Positions 33,828 to 43,648 of a DNA stretch of 45,650 nucleotides are shown piece by piece. A program made the translations under genes and the position numbers. Under the pieces are notes generated by a model. That model was not told the DNA's origin and ran no database searches. It saw only the letters and a program-made list of their open reading frames with translations. This DNA is from Flavobacterium cellulosilyticum (GTDB lineage: Bacteria; Bacteroidota; Bacteroidia; Flavobacteriales; Flavobacteriaceae). Each line of letters opens with the position of its first letter. The first letter of the stretch is position 1. The stretch covers positions 1 to 45,650 of the forward strand of contig NZ_SMFK01000023.1 of assembly GCF_004349355.1 (NCBI RefSeq), given 5' to 3'.

Positions 33828-35378
33828 ATGGCAGGAGGAAAATTAAGCCCAAGGCAGAAAATGATAAACCTAATGTACTTGGTTTTTATCGCAATGTTAG
33901 CATTAAATATGTCCAAAGAAGTATTATCAGCATTTGGAATATTAAATCTTAAAATAATTGAATCAAATTCCATCACTGATGAGAGAAATGAAAATTCTTT
34001 TGGACAATTAGCTCAAAAAGCCCAGGAGCAACCAGGCCAATATGGAGAGAAAAAAATTATTGTTGATAAAATAAGAAAAATATCAAAAGAATATTGTGAT
34101 TATATTGAAGGTGTTAAAACAATAATTACTAGAAAAACTGAAAAAGATGCTCAAGGAAATTTTTTGTATGAGCAAATGGACAAAGGTGATTTAGTAGATA
34201 GATTATTCTTTAAAGGAGAAAAGCCATCTAAAGAAGGTCAAGATTTTCTAAATAGAATTGCACAATACCCATCTCAAATCAAAGAAATAGCAGGAAGTAA
34301 ATTACCCGAAGTTGAAATCAATAAAATCGAAAAAAGATTTGCAATGGCTCCAATTAAATCAAAAACGGCAGGTGCAACTTTATCTTGGATAGATTATAAT
34401 TATAAAGGGTTTCCATTGATTGCAACGGTTACTAAGTTGACTCAAATGCAAGCTGATATAAAAGCAACAGAAAGTGATGTAATGGCTTCCATGTTTCAAT
34501 CTGATTTGATTGCTGCAGCTTCATTAACTGCTTATCAACCTATTGTGGTTCTTGAAAAATCAGTTTTCTTTCAAGGAGAAGCTGTAAAAGGGAAAATTAT
34601 ACTTGGTAAATTTGATCCAAAATTATTGGCTAAATCTGTAATCGTAAATGGTGCAAATGTTCCTGCACAAGCAGGTCAAGCTAATTTTTCATTTGGATCA
34701 GGAAATATAGGGGAACACCCAATCACAGGTTCATTTAATTTTGATGAAAATGGAAAAGTTATAAGTTTACCAATTTTAGATAAATATGTTGTTGTTGCAA
34801 GACCTAAGTCGGCTACAATTTCAGCCGATAAAATGAATGTGGTATATCGTGGAGTTGTAAATCCAATGACCATTTCATTTGCTGGAATTTCTCCTGATAA
34901 AGTTAATGCTTCCGCTCCGGGATTATCTAGAAGTGGGAGTACGGGTTCCTATTCGATGCAGCCAAAATCAGGTACTGAAGTTGTTATTAATGTAGTGGGT
35001 ACGCTTCCTGATAATTCAAAAGTATCCGATAAAAAGACCTTTAGAATTAAAGGAATACCAGGTCCAGCAGGAACAATTAGAGGTGAAACGGGTGTCGTAA
35101 AAGGACCTAAATCAAACTTGGAAATTGCTACTATTGGAGCTAAATTAGAAGATTTTGATTTTGAAGTTGGCTTACATGTTGAAGGATTTAATTTAAAAGT
35201 TACTGGTCAAGCTACTGTAGTGGTTCAGGGTGATAGATTAAACGCACAATGTAAATCTGTACTTTCTAGAGCAGGAAGAGGAGATCAGGTTACTATTTCT
35301 GAAATTAAAACAAAACTTGTAGGTGCTGGCAGTTATTTATTGCCTAGAACTTCACCAGTAATTTTTGAAATACAATAA
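33828..35378 (+). CDS. gldM: Gliding motility/T9SS motor shaft protein GldM
   Basis: This 516-aa protein has one N-terminal membrane helix (about 13-31, MINLMYLVFIAMLALN) and a long periplasmic part: a helical domain (about 35-220) and beta domains (GldM D2-D4) to the end, including PGPAGTIRGETG. With GldL it forms the rotary motor that reaches the GldKN ring. It is intact and full length. Confidence 0.97.
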   Translation: MAGGKLSPRQKMINLMYLVFIAMLALNMSKEVLSAFGILNLKIIESNSITDERNENSFGQLAQKAQEQPGQYGEKKIIVDKIRKISKEYCDYIEGVKTIITRKTEKDAQGNFLYEQMDKGDLVDRLFFKGEKPSKEGQDFLNRIAQYPSQIKEIAGSKLPEVEINKIEKRFAMAPIKSKTAGATLSWIDYNYKGFPLIATVTKLTQMQADIKATESDVMASMFQSDLIAAASLTAYQPIVVLEKSVFFQGEAVKGKIILGKFDPKLLAKSVIVNGANVPAQAGQANFSFGSGNIGEHPITGSFNFDENGKVISLPILDKYVVVARPKSATISADKMNVVYRGVVNPMTISFAGISPDKVNASAPGLSRSGSTGSYSMQPKSGTEVVINVVGTLPDNSKVSDKKTFRIKGIPGPAGTIRGETGVVKGPKSNLEIATIGAKLEDFDFEVGLHVEGFNLKVTGQATVVVQGDRLNAQCKSVLSRAGRGDQVTISEIKTKLVGAGSYLLPRTSPVIFEIQ

Positions 35379-35424
35379 TACAAGAATTAGAAACGTTGTT
35401 GTTTTAATAACATATAATGATAAT

Positions 35425-36318
35425 ATGATGAATGTGAGAAATTTTTTAATAGTTGTTGTTTCCTTTTTTGGGACTGCATTTTTATATGCACAGCCAAATT
35501 TGCTTAATGCAAAGATTCCTGAAGAAATTGGAATTAAGTCTGCAGCGCAGCTCATTTCAGATAATGATAAACCTTTGGAATATGGTTATGTTGATGACAG
35601 AGATGTATTGATGGGAAAAACGGTTTGGGAAATTATTGATTTAAGTGAAAGAATTAATTTTCCTTTGTATTTTCCAGTTGACACTGCAAACATTGGTCCT
35701 GACAGACGTTCATTGTATGATGTTTTGACAAAAGCCATTCGAAGTGGCGAAATATCTGAGGTATATTCAGATAGTTATTTCAATACAAAAAAATCATATA
35801 AAGATATTCAAGCTTCATTGTCTCGTATTGATACTACTGACGCAGGTAGAGAGCAAATTAATGCGGGTATCGCACTCTCTCCTGAATATGTTTTAAAACA
35901 AGATATTACATCTCAGGATGTTACGCAATATAAAATTAAAGGGTACTGGTATTTTGACAAACGTCAAAGTGAGTTGAAATATAGATTACTAGGTTTGTGT
36001 CCAGTAACGCCGGATGTTTACACAATGAATAGTGAACAAAAAGATTATATTGAATTGTTCTGGGTGTTTTTTCCAGCCTCAAGAGATGTATTGCATCATG
36101 CAAAAGCATTTAATAATAATAATTCAGCAATGCCTGTTTCTTTTGATCAAATATTAAATTCTAGGCGATTTAATTCTGTAATTTACCAAGAAGAAAATGT
36201 TTATGGTGATAGGACTATTGAAAGTTATATGAAGGATAATGCACAGAATCAATTACTCGAAGCAGAGAGGGTAAAAGAAAAAATACGTAATTTTGAATCG
36301 GATATGTGGAATTATTAA
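35425..36318 (+). CDS. gldN: Gliding motility/T9SS protein GldN
   Basis: The start is set at the double ATG at 35425/35428 because it opens a signal peptide (NVRNFLIVVVSFFGTAFLYA). An upstream in-frame ATG at 35365 lies inside gldM and lacks this feature. The 297-aa periplasmic protein (YWYFDKRQSELKYRLLGLCP, EENVYGDRTIESY) forms the ring with GldK. A terminator follows the stop, closing the operon. Confidence 0.96.
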   Translation: MMNVRNFLIVVVSFFGTAFLYAQPNLLNAKIPEEIGIKSAAQLISDNDKPLEYGYVDDRDVLMGKTVWEIIDLSERINFPLYFPVDTANIGPDRRSLYDVLTKAIRSGEISEVYSDSYFNTKKSYKDIQASLSRIDTTDAGREQINAGIALSPEYVLKQDITSQDVTQYKIKGYWYFDKRQSELKYRLLGLCPVTPDVYTMNSEQKDYIELFWVFFPASRDVLHHAKAFNNNNSAMPVSFDQILNSRRFNSVIYQEENVYGDRTIESYMKDNAQNQLLEAERVKEKIRNFESDMWNY

Positions 36319-36342
36319 TTTCATATAAATACTTATTAAAAG

Positions 36343-36369
36343 AACTCTTGCCCTTAGCAAGAGTTTTTT
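36343..36369 (+). terminator. gldKLMN terminator
   Basis: The 9-bp arms aactcttgc and gcaagagtt with a four-base loop are followed by six T, starting 24 bp after the gldN stop. Confidence 0.88.
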
Positions 36370-36382
36370 AGTTTTGTTAAAT

Positions 36383-36431
36383 AAAAGGCAAAAGGCAAAA
36401 GGCAAAAGGCAAAAGGCAAAAGGCAAAAGGC
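36383..36431. repeat. Heptanucleotide tandem repeat (aaaaggc)7
   Basis: There are seven perfect copies of aaaaggc followed by an A-run, between the gldN terminator and the FAD oxidoreductase start 40 bp further on. Read on the minus strand it makes an artificial LPFAFCL-type open frame, which is not a gene. Copy number is likely variable between isolates. Confidence 0.95.
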
Positions 36432-36471
36432 AAAAAAATAGCTAAGTTGCCATCTCTAATTTTTAATAAAA

Positions 36472-37518
36472 ATGATTGATTATTTAATAGTAGGATCAGG
36501 ATTAGCAGGTATTTCATTTTCTGAAGTTGCCTTGCTAAACAATAAATCAATAGTAGTTTTCGACAATGATTCACAAAATTCATCGAAAATAGCGGGTGGA
36601 TTGTATAATCCTGTTATTCTAAAGCGTTTTAGCGAAGTAAGCCAAGCTAGCGAGCATTTGCTACTTATGAATGATTTTTTTTTAATTTTGGAAAAAAAAT
36701 TACAATGCCGACTAAATTTTAAAACTCCTATTTTAAGAAAATTTTTTTCAATAGAAGAACAAAATAATTGGTTTGCCGCTTCAGACAAAGTGAATTTAGC
36801 CCCTTTTTTATCTACTAGTTTAATTTTTAAAAAGTATTCAGCTATAGATTCTCCTTTTGGATATGGAGAAGTATTGCAAACAGGTTATATTGATACAGCT
36901 TCGCTACTTATTAAGTATAAAGAATTTCTTGTGCGAAATCAACTATTTGAACAGGAATCTTTCGATTATTCTCTTCTACAAGAAGTTGAAAATGGTATAC
37001 GTTATAAAAGTTTTCATGCTAGACATATAATCTTTGCAGAAGGTTTTGGGATGCATTGTAATCATTATTTTAAAGAAATGCCTCTAGATGGTACAAAAGG
37101 AGAACTTTTTATTATAAAAGCACCGCAACTCAATTTAGATGTAATAGTAAATACGAGTTTGTTTATTTTACCTCTTGGCGGTGATTTGTATAAAGTAGGC
37201 GCAACCTATAATTGGATAGACAAGACGGATAATCCTACAAAAGGAGGGAAGGCTGAATTATTAACAAAAATAAAAGATGTTATTAATTGTGAATTCGAAA
37301 TCACAGCGCATTTAGCGGGTGTTAGGCCAACAGTAAAAGACAGAAGGCCATTGGTTGGGACTCATCCAAATCATGATTCTATTCATATCTTAAATGGATT
37401 AGGGACACGTGGTGTAATGCTTGGGCCTGCTATGGCAAAAGCTTTGTTTGATAAAATTGAATATCAAATACCTCTAGATAGCACCATTGATATTAAAAGA
37501 TTTCATAAAAAAAAATAG
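36472..37518 (+). CDS. FAD-dependent oxidoreductase (DAO family)
   Basis: This 348-aa cytoplasmic enzyme has an N-terminal Rossmann motif, LIVGSGLAGISFSEVAL. The middle PLDGTKGELFIIKAP and C-terminal AHLAGVRPTVKDRRPLVG and LNGLGTRGVMLGPAMAK blocks are typical of glycine-oxidase/D-amino-acid-oxidase-like proteins. The amine or amino-acid substrate cannot be inferred. It follows a variable tandem repeat and is convergent with the DUF983 gene four bases away. Confidence 0.88.
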   Translation: MIDYLIVGSGLAGISFSEVALLNNKSIVVFDNDSQNSSKIAGGLYNPVILKRFSEVSQASEHLLLMNDFFLILEKKLQCRLNFKTPILRKFFSIEEQNNWFAASDKVNLAPFLSTSLIFKKYSAIDSPFGYGEVLQTGYIDTASLLIKYKEFLVRNQLFEQESFDYSLLQEVENGIRYKSFHARHIIFAEGFGMHCNHYFKEMPLDGTKGELFIIKAPQLNLDVIVNTSLFILPLGGDLYKVGATYNWIDKTDNPTKGGKAELLTKIKDVINCEFEITAHLAGVRPTVKDRRPLVGTHPNHDSIHILNGLGTRGVMLGPAMAKALFDKIEYQIPLDSTIDIKRFHKKK

Positions 37519-37522
37519 CAGA

Positions 37523-37900
37523 TTATTTGAATTTCTTGTCATAAGAAACAAACATATTGATGTATATATTCCTTGACCATCTTAAAACAAAAGGAAATAA
37601 GACAATATTGGATACCATAATTGCAATAAATGATGTTTTTATACTTGATTTTAAAATAACATAAGACACAATAAATGCGGCAATTCCGAGTGCTACATTT
37701 AATCCATAACTAACATACATTGCACCATAAAAAAAAGAAGGTTCAATTTGATATTTTAATCCACAATGGCTGCATTTTTCATTCATTTTCAACAATTTCG
37801 AAAAATGCAAGGGATTTTTATCCAAATACATACTCTCATTCTGACATCTAGGACAAGTTCCTGTTAAAATGCTATTTAATTTGGATCCTTTTTTTAACAT
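37523..37900 (-). CDS. DUF983 membrane protein
   Basis: The ATG at 37900 is chosen; the longer frame begins with TTG and lacks support. The 125-aa protein has two CxxC motifs near its N terminus (CPRCQNE and CSHCGLKY), a zinc-ribbon arrangement, followed by two membrane helices (about 55-100). This is the DUF983 family of unknown function. It is divergent from the ABC-F gene. Confidence 0.88.
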   Translation of the reverse strand: MLKKGSKLNSILTGTCPRCQNESMYLDKNPLHFSKLLKMNEKCSHCGLKYQIEPSFFYGAMYVSYGLNVALGIAAFIVSYVILKSSIKTSFIAIMVSNIVLFPFVLRWSRNIYINMFVSYDKKFK

Positions 37901-37965
37901 TTGCAAAAATTTTATGCGAAGGTACAATTTTGTATTTTTCGTTTAGTAACAATTGTAAAATAAAT

Positions 37966-39873
37966 ATGCTTAATATACACAATTTGTCTGTTTCTTTTGG
38001 AGGAACTTATTTGTTTGAAGAAGTAACCTTTCGGTTAGGTGCTGGAGACCGTGTTGGTCTTGTTGGAAAAAACGGTGCTGGAAAATCGACTATGCTAAAA
38101 ATCTTGGCTAAAGATTTTGCTCCAGATTCTGGTGTGATTTCTCAAGAGAAAGAAGTTCGAATGGGTTTCTTGCGACAGGACATCGATTTTGAACAAGGAA
38201 GGACGGTACTTGAAGAAGCCTATGAAGCCTTTGTCGATATTAAAATTGTTGAAAAAAAACTCGAGGAAATCAATCACCTTTTGGTTACTAGGACAGATTA
38301 TGAAAGTGACGCCTACAGTAAAATAATTGAAGATTTATCAGATTACACCCATCGTTTCGAATTATTAGGGGGTTACAATTATATTGGTGATACAGAGAAG
38401 ATTCTTCTTGGATTAGGTTTTAAAAGAGAAGTTTTCAATGATCAAACGGAAACTTTTTCAGGAGGTTGGAGAATGAGAATTGAATTAGCCAAATTATTAT
38501 TGCAAGCCAATGATGTTTTACTTTTAGATGAGCCTACGAATCACTTGGATATTGAGAGTATCATTTGGTTGGAGAGTTTTTTAAGAAATTACCCTGGAGT
38601 TGTAGTAATTGTTTCGCACGACAAAATGTTTTTGGATAATGTAACTAATAGAACAATTGAAATTTCTTTGGGAAAAGCCTATGATTTCAATAAGCCTTAT
38701 TCAGAATATTTGGAATTGAGGCATGAAATTCGTGAAAAACAATTGGCTACTCAAAAAAATCAAGCCAAAAAAATTGAGGAAACCGAAAAATTAATTGAGA
38801 AATTTAGAGCTAAAGCTTCAAAAGCTTCCATGGCACAATCACTCATTAAAAAATTAGATAAAGTGGAGCGTATTGAAGTGGATGAAGATGATAATTCAGT
38901 GATGAATATCTCTTTTCCAGTTTCTAAAGTACCTGGAAGAGTTGTAATTGAAGCTGAGGAGGTAACCAAAAAATACGGAGATAAGACCATTCTAAAGGAC
39001 ATTTCACTTTTAGTGGAACGTGGAAGCAAGATTGCATTCGTTGGGCAAAATGGACAAGGAAAATCTACGTTTATAAAAGCTATTGTAAATGAATTTGAAT
39101 TTGAAGGGAATATAAAATTAGGACATAATGTTCAGGTTGGTTATTTTGCTCAAAATCAAGCAGAATATTTAGATGGTGAAATCACTTTGTTGCAAACTAT
39201 GCAAGATGCTGCAACCGATACGAATCGTTCTAAAGTTCGTGATATGTTGGGTTCATTCCTATTTCGTGGAGACGAAGTAGAGAAAAAGGTAAAAGTACTT
39301 TCAGGAGGCGAGAGAAACCGTTTGGCACTGTGTAAATTGCTTTTGCAGCCTATCAATGTTTTGGTAATGGATGAGCCAACGAATCACTTGGATATTAAAT
39401 CTAAAAATGTTTTGAAATCAGCTTTGCAGAAATATGAAGGAACATTGCTTTTGGTTTCACACGATAGAGATTTCCTTCAGGGAATGTCGAATATCGTTTA
39501 CGAATTCAAAGATCAAAAAATCAAAGAATATTTAGGTGATGTTAATTATTTTCTAGAACAACGCAACTTAGAGAATATGCGTGAAGTAGAAATGAAAGAT
39601 GCTTTGAAAACAACTAGTCCAAAAGAAAGTAATAAAGCTTCATACGAAGATCAGAAGAAAGGGAAAGCACTTCAAAATAAATTGAGTAAGGTGGAAAGCC
39701 AAATCAAACAATTAGAAAGAGACATTCAGAATGACGATAAAATGCTCGCTTCTAATTATGATAAGCACATTGAAGATGCTAAGTTTTTTATGGCTTATAA
39801 TAAGAAAAAGGCGGAATTAGATCAATTGTTGTTAGATTGGGAACTAGTTCAAGAAGAGATAAATAAAGCATAA
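37966..39873 (+). CDS. ABC-F family ATPase
   Basis: The ATG at 37966 (LNIHNLSVSFGGTYLF follows) is chosen; the frame opens 12 codons earlier without a matching family sequence. The 635-aa protein has two ABC ATPase domains with Walker A GKNGAGKST and GQNGQGKST, signatures FSGGWRMRIELAKLL and LSGGERNRLALCKLL, and the DEPTNHLD motif twice. They are joined by a basic linker and followed by a C-terminal coiled coil (about 555-630). It has no membrane domain; such proteins act on ribosomes (Uup/EttA-like). Uup-type DNA-binding coiled coil at the end fits best. Confidence 0.93.
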   Translation: MLNIHNLSVSFGGTYLFEEVTFRLGAGDRVGLVGKNGAGKSTMLKILAKDFAPDSGVISQEKEVRMGFLRQDIDFEQGRTVLEEAYEAFVDIKIVEKKLEEINHLLVTRTDYESDAYSKIIEDLSDYTHRFELLGGYNYIGDTEKILLGLGFKREVFNDQTETFSGGWRMRIELAKLLLQANDVLLLDEPTNHLDIESIIWLESFLRNYPGVVVIVSHDKMFLDNVTNRTIEISLGKAYDFNKPYSEYLELRHEIREKQLATQKNQAKKIEETEKLIEKFRAKASKASMAQSLIKKLDKVERIEVDEDDNSVMNISFPVSKVPGRVVIEAEEVTKKYGDKTILKDISLLVERGSKIAFVGQNGQGKSTFIKAIVNEFEFEGNIKLGHNVQVGYFAQNQAEYLDGEITLLQTMQDAATDTNRSKVRDMLGSFLFRGDEVEKKVKVLSGGERNRLALCKLLLQPINVLVMDEPTNHLDIKSKNVLKSALQKYEGTLLLVSHDRDFLQGMSNIVYEFKDQKIKEYLGDVNYFLEQRNLENMREVEMKDALKTTSPKESNKASYEDQKKGKALQNKLSKVESQIKQLERDIQNDDKMLASNYDKHIEDAKFFMAYNKKKAELDQLLLDWELVQEEINKA

Positions 39874-39881
39874 ATAGTTTG

Positions 39882-39914
39882 TTGCTTCGTTTTGAATGTA
39901 TCAGAACGAAGCAA
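39882..39914. terminator. Hairpin between convergent genes
   Basis: The arms ttgcttcgtt and aacgaagcaa enclose a 13-base loop and fill the gap between the ABC-F stop and the App1-like stop. The T-runs are poor on both sides, but position suggests a shared bidirectional terminator. Confidence 0.6.
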
Positions 39915-40883
39915 TTATTCAATCAGTCCAATTTCTTTAGAGTGTGCAATGGCTTGACTACTATGAGAAAAATAACAAACAGCAACATCTAGACTTTCTA
40001 TATTTTTCAATGTAAGGGAAACTTTTTCTTTTTCTTGTTTTCTAGTTTTGCGGATATAAACTGCTTCTACTGATACTGGAAATATTTTACAAATAGCTTC
40101 ATATAGGTAAGGGTCGTCTTGAGAATCATCGCCTATTAAAACGTATTTTAAATGGGGATAAAATTCTAAAATATGTTTTATTTTATCAAATTTGTGATTA
40201 TGCCCCTCTCTTTTTTCCCATAAAAAATCTGTTAGGCTGGATTTAATATCTTTAAGCAACAAAACAGCTTTTGGCAACATATGAATTTCATTAAATTTTA
40301 CTATAAAATTATACAAATTCCATTCACTGCTAGAAACATAAAAAAAAGCATTTAATTCTTCACTGTTAGCTCTGCCTGATCTACTCAATGCTTGATAATG
40401 AGGTACAACATCTTCAAATATTTTTCGGGTATTTACATTTCGAAACAATAAATAATATAGTTTTTTTAATGGATTAAGGGTATATGAAACTAATAAAGTG
40501 TCATCTATATCCGATATAATTCCTATGTCTCCTTTTTGTGGTCGAATATAGCTTTCTTTTGCTATAATTTTTTTGTTTGCATGAAATAGACTGACTTCAT
40601 AATCAATCCAGCCAAATCCAACGTCATGTTTTAGTGGTACACAAAATTTAAAATATCCGTCTTTAAGCGTTTTTGTATGAATAATGGTATCGTTGTATTC
40701 TAAATAAACATCAGCATTTGATTGTGTTTTAAATTGGTACAAACTTATGATTGATGAGGCATTTTTGAGTTTTTTTTTCTGAAAGGTATAATCGTTTTTC
40801 TTCGTAGGTTTAAAAACATGGCCCATAACGATTAGTTCTTGCTCATTTGCATATCCACGGTATAATTTTAAAATTGGCTTCAT
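39915..40883 (-). CDS. App1-like phosphatidate phosphatase domain protein
   Basis: This 322-aa protein has a beta-rich N-terminal part (about 1-115). A HAD-like catalytic domain follows, with the DxDxT motif DIDDT (125-129), the Ser motif FYVSSSEWNLYNFI, and the acidic motif LIGDDSQDDPYLYEAI. This is the DUF2183/App1 family; the yeast member removes phosphate from phosphatidic acid. No signal peptide is seen. The next gene, divergent, is a diacylglycerol kinase-like enzyme that would carry out the opposite reaction. Confidence 0.9.
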   Translation of the reverse strand: MKPILKLYRGYANEQELIVMGHVFKPTKKNDYTFQKKKLKNASSIISLYQFKTQSNADVYLEYNDTIIHTKTLKDGYFKFCVPLKHDVGFGWIDYEVSLFHANKKIIAKESYIRPQKGDIGIISDIDDTLLVSYTLNPLKKLYYLLFRNVNTRKIFEDVVPHYQALSRSGRANSEELNAFFYVSSSEWNLYNFIVKFNEIHMLPKAVLLLKDIKSSLTDFLWEKREGHNHKFDKIKHILEFYPHLKYVLIGDDSQDDPYLYEAICKIFPVSVEAVYIRKTRKQEKEKVSLTLKNIESLDVAVCYFSHSSQAIAHSKEIGLIE

Positions 40884-41035
40884 TATTAGGGATTTTGAAG
40901 TGAGAAATGAGCTTTACGGAAATAAGTAGCAAAACCTCTAAAGATGTATTCAAAAGGCTGAAGCTATTCTATTTTGCTTTAATAAAAACAAATAGTTTCA
41001 ACTTATGAATAAATTTAATTAAATTTAATCAATAA

Positions 41036-41917
41036 ATGAATTATTACTTGAAAAAGAAATTTTTAATAGTGGTTAATCCTGTTTCTGGAGGTATTGATAA
41101 AACTAGTTTTATTGATGTGGTCTCAGATTTCGCATCCAATGAAAATATAAATATTATTGTTTATGAGACCACAATGATAAAAGATATTTCAAAAATAAGA
41201 ATGCTTTACTTAAAGCATTTGCCGGAACGGATTATTGTTTTAGGAGGGGATGGAACTATAAAAATGGTAGCCGAAGCCATTGAAAAATATGATGTAATTC
41301 TAGGTATAGTACCAGTTGGTTCTTCAAATGGATTGGCCGTTGACTTAGATTTGATGAAATCACTCGAAGAAAATTTATATATTGCTTTTTACAATGATTT
41401 TATAGCACTAGATACTATAGTGTTGAATGACCAAAAATGTTTTCATTTAAGTGATTTGGGTATAAATGCAGAACTTGTAAAAAATTACGAAAAGAGTAAT
41501 TTACGTGGTAAATGGGGTTATTTTATACAAGCAATTAATACCCTTTTAGATTTAGGAGATCCGTTTACAGCAAAAATAACTGTAAATGGAAAAACAATTG
41601 AAAGTGAGGCTAGGATGATTGTAATAGCCAATTCTCAAAAATACGGAACGGGAGTTGTTATTAATCCTAATGGGATTATGAATGATGGTTTATTTGAGTT
41701 AGTAATTTTGAAGAGGCTTGATTTGATGATTTTTGGGGAAATTATTATGGGTAACATGACTTTAATGCCAGATAAAATAGAAATAATATCTACTAATAAG
41801 GCTGTAATTACAACAAATTATCCCGTAAGTTTTCAGATAGATGGTGAATATTGTGACCTTGTAACGAAACTTGAAATTTCCATTTCTCCCTATAAAATCA
41901 AAGTGGCGATTCCTTAA
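41036..41917 (+). CDS. Diacylglycerol kinase-family lipid kinase
   Basis: This 293-aa protein of the DAGK catalytic fold (YegS/BmrU group) has the nucleotide-binding GGDGT (70-74), VNPVSGG near the start, and GSSNGLAVDLDL, where GTGNDxA is more common. A C-terminal beta domain includes NPNGIMNDGLFEL. It phosphorylates a lipid such as diacylglycerol or sphingosine; the substrate is not readable. It is divergent from the App1-like phosphatase gene, suggesting linked lipid turnover. Confidence 0.92.
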   Translation: MNYYLKKKFLIVVNPVSGGIDKTSFIDVVSDFASNENINIIVYETTMIKDISKIRMLYLKHLPERIIVLGGDGTIKMVAEAIEKYDVILGIVPVGSSNGLAVDLDLMKSLEENLYIAFYNDFIALDTIVLNDQKCFHLSDLGINAELVKNYEKSNLRGKWGYFIQAINTLLDLGDPFTAKITVNGKTIESEARMIVIANSQKYGTGVVINPNGIMNDGLFELVILKRLDLMIFGEIIMGNMTLMPDKIEIISTNKAVITTNYPVSFQIDGEYCDLVTKLEISISPYKIKVAIP

Positions 41918-41928
41918 TTTTAATTAGT

Positions 41929-43077
41929 TTATTTAAATGGATTTCGTTCTTTCCATTCTACTTTTGGTTCAAGATAACTAAATATTTTTTCAAATGCTAG
42001 GTCTATCAATTGATTGCTGTGTTGAGCAAATCCATACATTTCTATTGGGACGGCTCCAATTGAGCTTTTAATTTCCAAAGCTGTCCTTGCAAAAATTATT
42101 TCTTTGAAACCTTTGTTGATTGAATAGGCAACCATATCGTAGAGCATGTTTAAATACAACATTTTTTCACGCTGAATACTATCGTCGTAGCCTAAAAAAT
42201 AAGTATCCATAACTTCACCGTTTTTGATGATAGTACTAAAACCAATTAATTTATCTTCTATAAAATATCCGTATAAGAGAAAATTATCTTGAAGTAATTC
42301 TTTAAAAGTCCGAAAATGATTTTTGGCTAGAAAAAAAGTATTAAAATGAGCATTTTTAGCTACATGATGATACAAGTCATAAATTGTATCTTCGTGTTTT
42401 ATAATGTCATCTAAATTCATTTTTCTTTTTTCGACAGCTTCAGCTTTTTTTCGTGCACGTTTGTATTGGTCTCTATATTTTTTAGTTAAAGCTTGGATGT
42501 AATCTTGTTCTGATTTCCAGTGATTTGGAATATCAAAAATCATATTTGGTTGGGTGGAAAAATTAAAATATTTTTGGAATCCAGCTTTAGTAAAATCGGA
42601 GGTATCCTCAATAGCAAAATCTTTAAAAGTGGTGATATGTACTTTTAGACCTTTGTTCTTGAAAATTTCTTTCAATTTTTCAGATGCGAATTTTAATGTT
42701 CGTAATGCTTCGACAGGATCTATTTTTTCAGAAAATACAAAGGCATTCTGACCTGTAAGCATGTTGTTTCCAATAATTAGAATATGAGAGCCAAAGTTTT
42801 TAAAAACAGTATTTCTTACAGCAGTTTTTACACATTTATCTCTTTCACCAAAGGATTCCAACATATTTAAATTTAAAAATTGCGAAAGAGCAATTCCAAC
42901 TAGTTTGTCTTCTTTAAAGAGGCCGATAAAATGAGAGGTCATATTTGTTGGTCCAGATTTCTCTAAAATTTCTAAATATTCTTTGGTAAGAAAAATGTTT
43001 TCAATAGCAAAATCGTTCCAGATTATTGGAAGTTCGATTGCAGAATTGTAAATTTTTATGGATAAAGGTGTTTTCAA
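41929..43077 (-). CDS. GNAT-superfamily acyltransferase (FemAB-like)
   Basis: This 382-aa protein has two GNAT-like halves. The C-terminal one is clearest, with LYGYFIEDKLIGFSTII, EVMDTYFLGYDD and a helix after it, in the pattern of GNAT acetyltransferases acting on peptidoglycan precursors or lipids. No signal peptide or membrane helix is seen. Substrate is unknown. It has a candidate -7 element TACATTTG 19 bp upstream. Confidence 0.78.
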   Translation of the reverse strand: MKTPLSIKIYNSAIELPIIWNDFAIENIFLTKEYLEILEKSGPTNMTSHFIGLFKEDKLVGIALSQFLNLNMLESFGERDKCVKTAVRNTVFKNFGSHILIIGNNMLTGQNAFVFSEKIDPVEALRTLKFASEKLKEIFKNKGLKVHITTFKDFAIEDTSDFTKAGFQKYFNFSTQPNMIFDIPNHWKSEQDYIQALTKKYRDQYKRARKKAEAVEKRKMNLDDIIKHEDTIYDLYHHVAKNAHFNTFFLAKNHFRTFKELLQDNFLLYGYFIEDKLIGFSTIIKNGEVMDTYFLGYDDSIQREKMLYLNMLYDMVAYSINKGFKEIIFARTALEIKSSIGAVPIEMYGFAQHSNQLIDLAFEKIFSYLEPKVEWKERNPFK

Positions 43078-43095
43078 ATAAAATAAATCGCTTTA

Positions 43096-43103
43096 CAAAT
43101 GTA
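43096..43103 (-). promoter_or_regulatory. Candidate -7 element of the GNAT gene
   Basis: The minus strand reads TACATTTG, a full TAnnTTTG match, about 19 bp ahead of the start. No -33 TTG was seen. Confidence 0.35.
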
Positions 43104-43133
43104 AATCGATTTATTAATAATTAAATGTTAAAT

Positions 43134-43622
43134 TTATTTCCAGCCACAAATGATAGCGCCCATAATAGTTAAGATTACAATCCAATATCCCGCTTGAATT
43201 GCCATATATTTCCACGATTTTTGTTCGAATAAACCATTTATAGAAATAATAGGTAAAGCAAGAAATAGACCAGTCAGCAATCCATGCAAAGCGCCATGTT
43301 TGTATGTTCTAAATGCATCCCCATAATCTGACATGAAGGCTGCAAAAGAAGGTTTAGCCGTTTCTATAAAAGTTAAACCTCCAATCATGCTCATAGCTCC
43401 CATTTGATGTATTACTATGGAAGGCATCATAAAGGCAATCATAAATGAATAAATAAAGGTAAGTCCGAAAATTTTTAGCATATTACCTTTTTTACCTTGT
43501 TCTTCAGTCATTCCAGATTCTTTCATCCAAATAGTACCAAAAACTTTTGGATTGTACCAAATAAATCCTACTACAAACGAGGATAAGGCTGCTACTACAA
43601 TAGCAAAAAAGTTAAATTCCAT
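43134..43622 (-). CDS. DUF1761 membrane protein
   Basis: This 162-aa protein has four hydrophobic helices. The opening FNFFAIVVAALSSFVVGFIW followed by YNPKVFGTIWMKESG is the signature of DUF1761, a family of unknown function. A candidate -7 element (TACATTTG on the minus strand, 43649-43656) lies 27 bp upstream. Confidence 0.9.
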   Translation of the reverse strand: MEFNFFAIVVAALSSFVVGFIWYNPKVFGTIWMKESGMTEEQGKKGNMLKIFGLTFIYSFMIAFMMPSIVIHQMGAMSMIGGLTFIETAKPSFAAFMSDYGDAFRTYKHGALHGLLTGLFLALPIISINGLFEQKSWKYMAIQAGYWIVILTIMGAIICGWK

Positions 43623-43648
43623 AGGTGTATTTTTTAAGGTAAATAAAT

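Noticed and set aside
36383..36431. CRISPR array
   Set aside because: The units are contiguous 7-mers without spacers, and no cas genes are in the window.
36377..36583. Minus-strand frame with LPFAFCL-like repeats
   Set aside because: It arises only from translating the aaaaggc heptamer tract and the start of the oxidoreductase gene in antisense.
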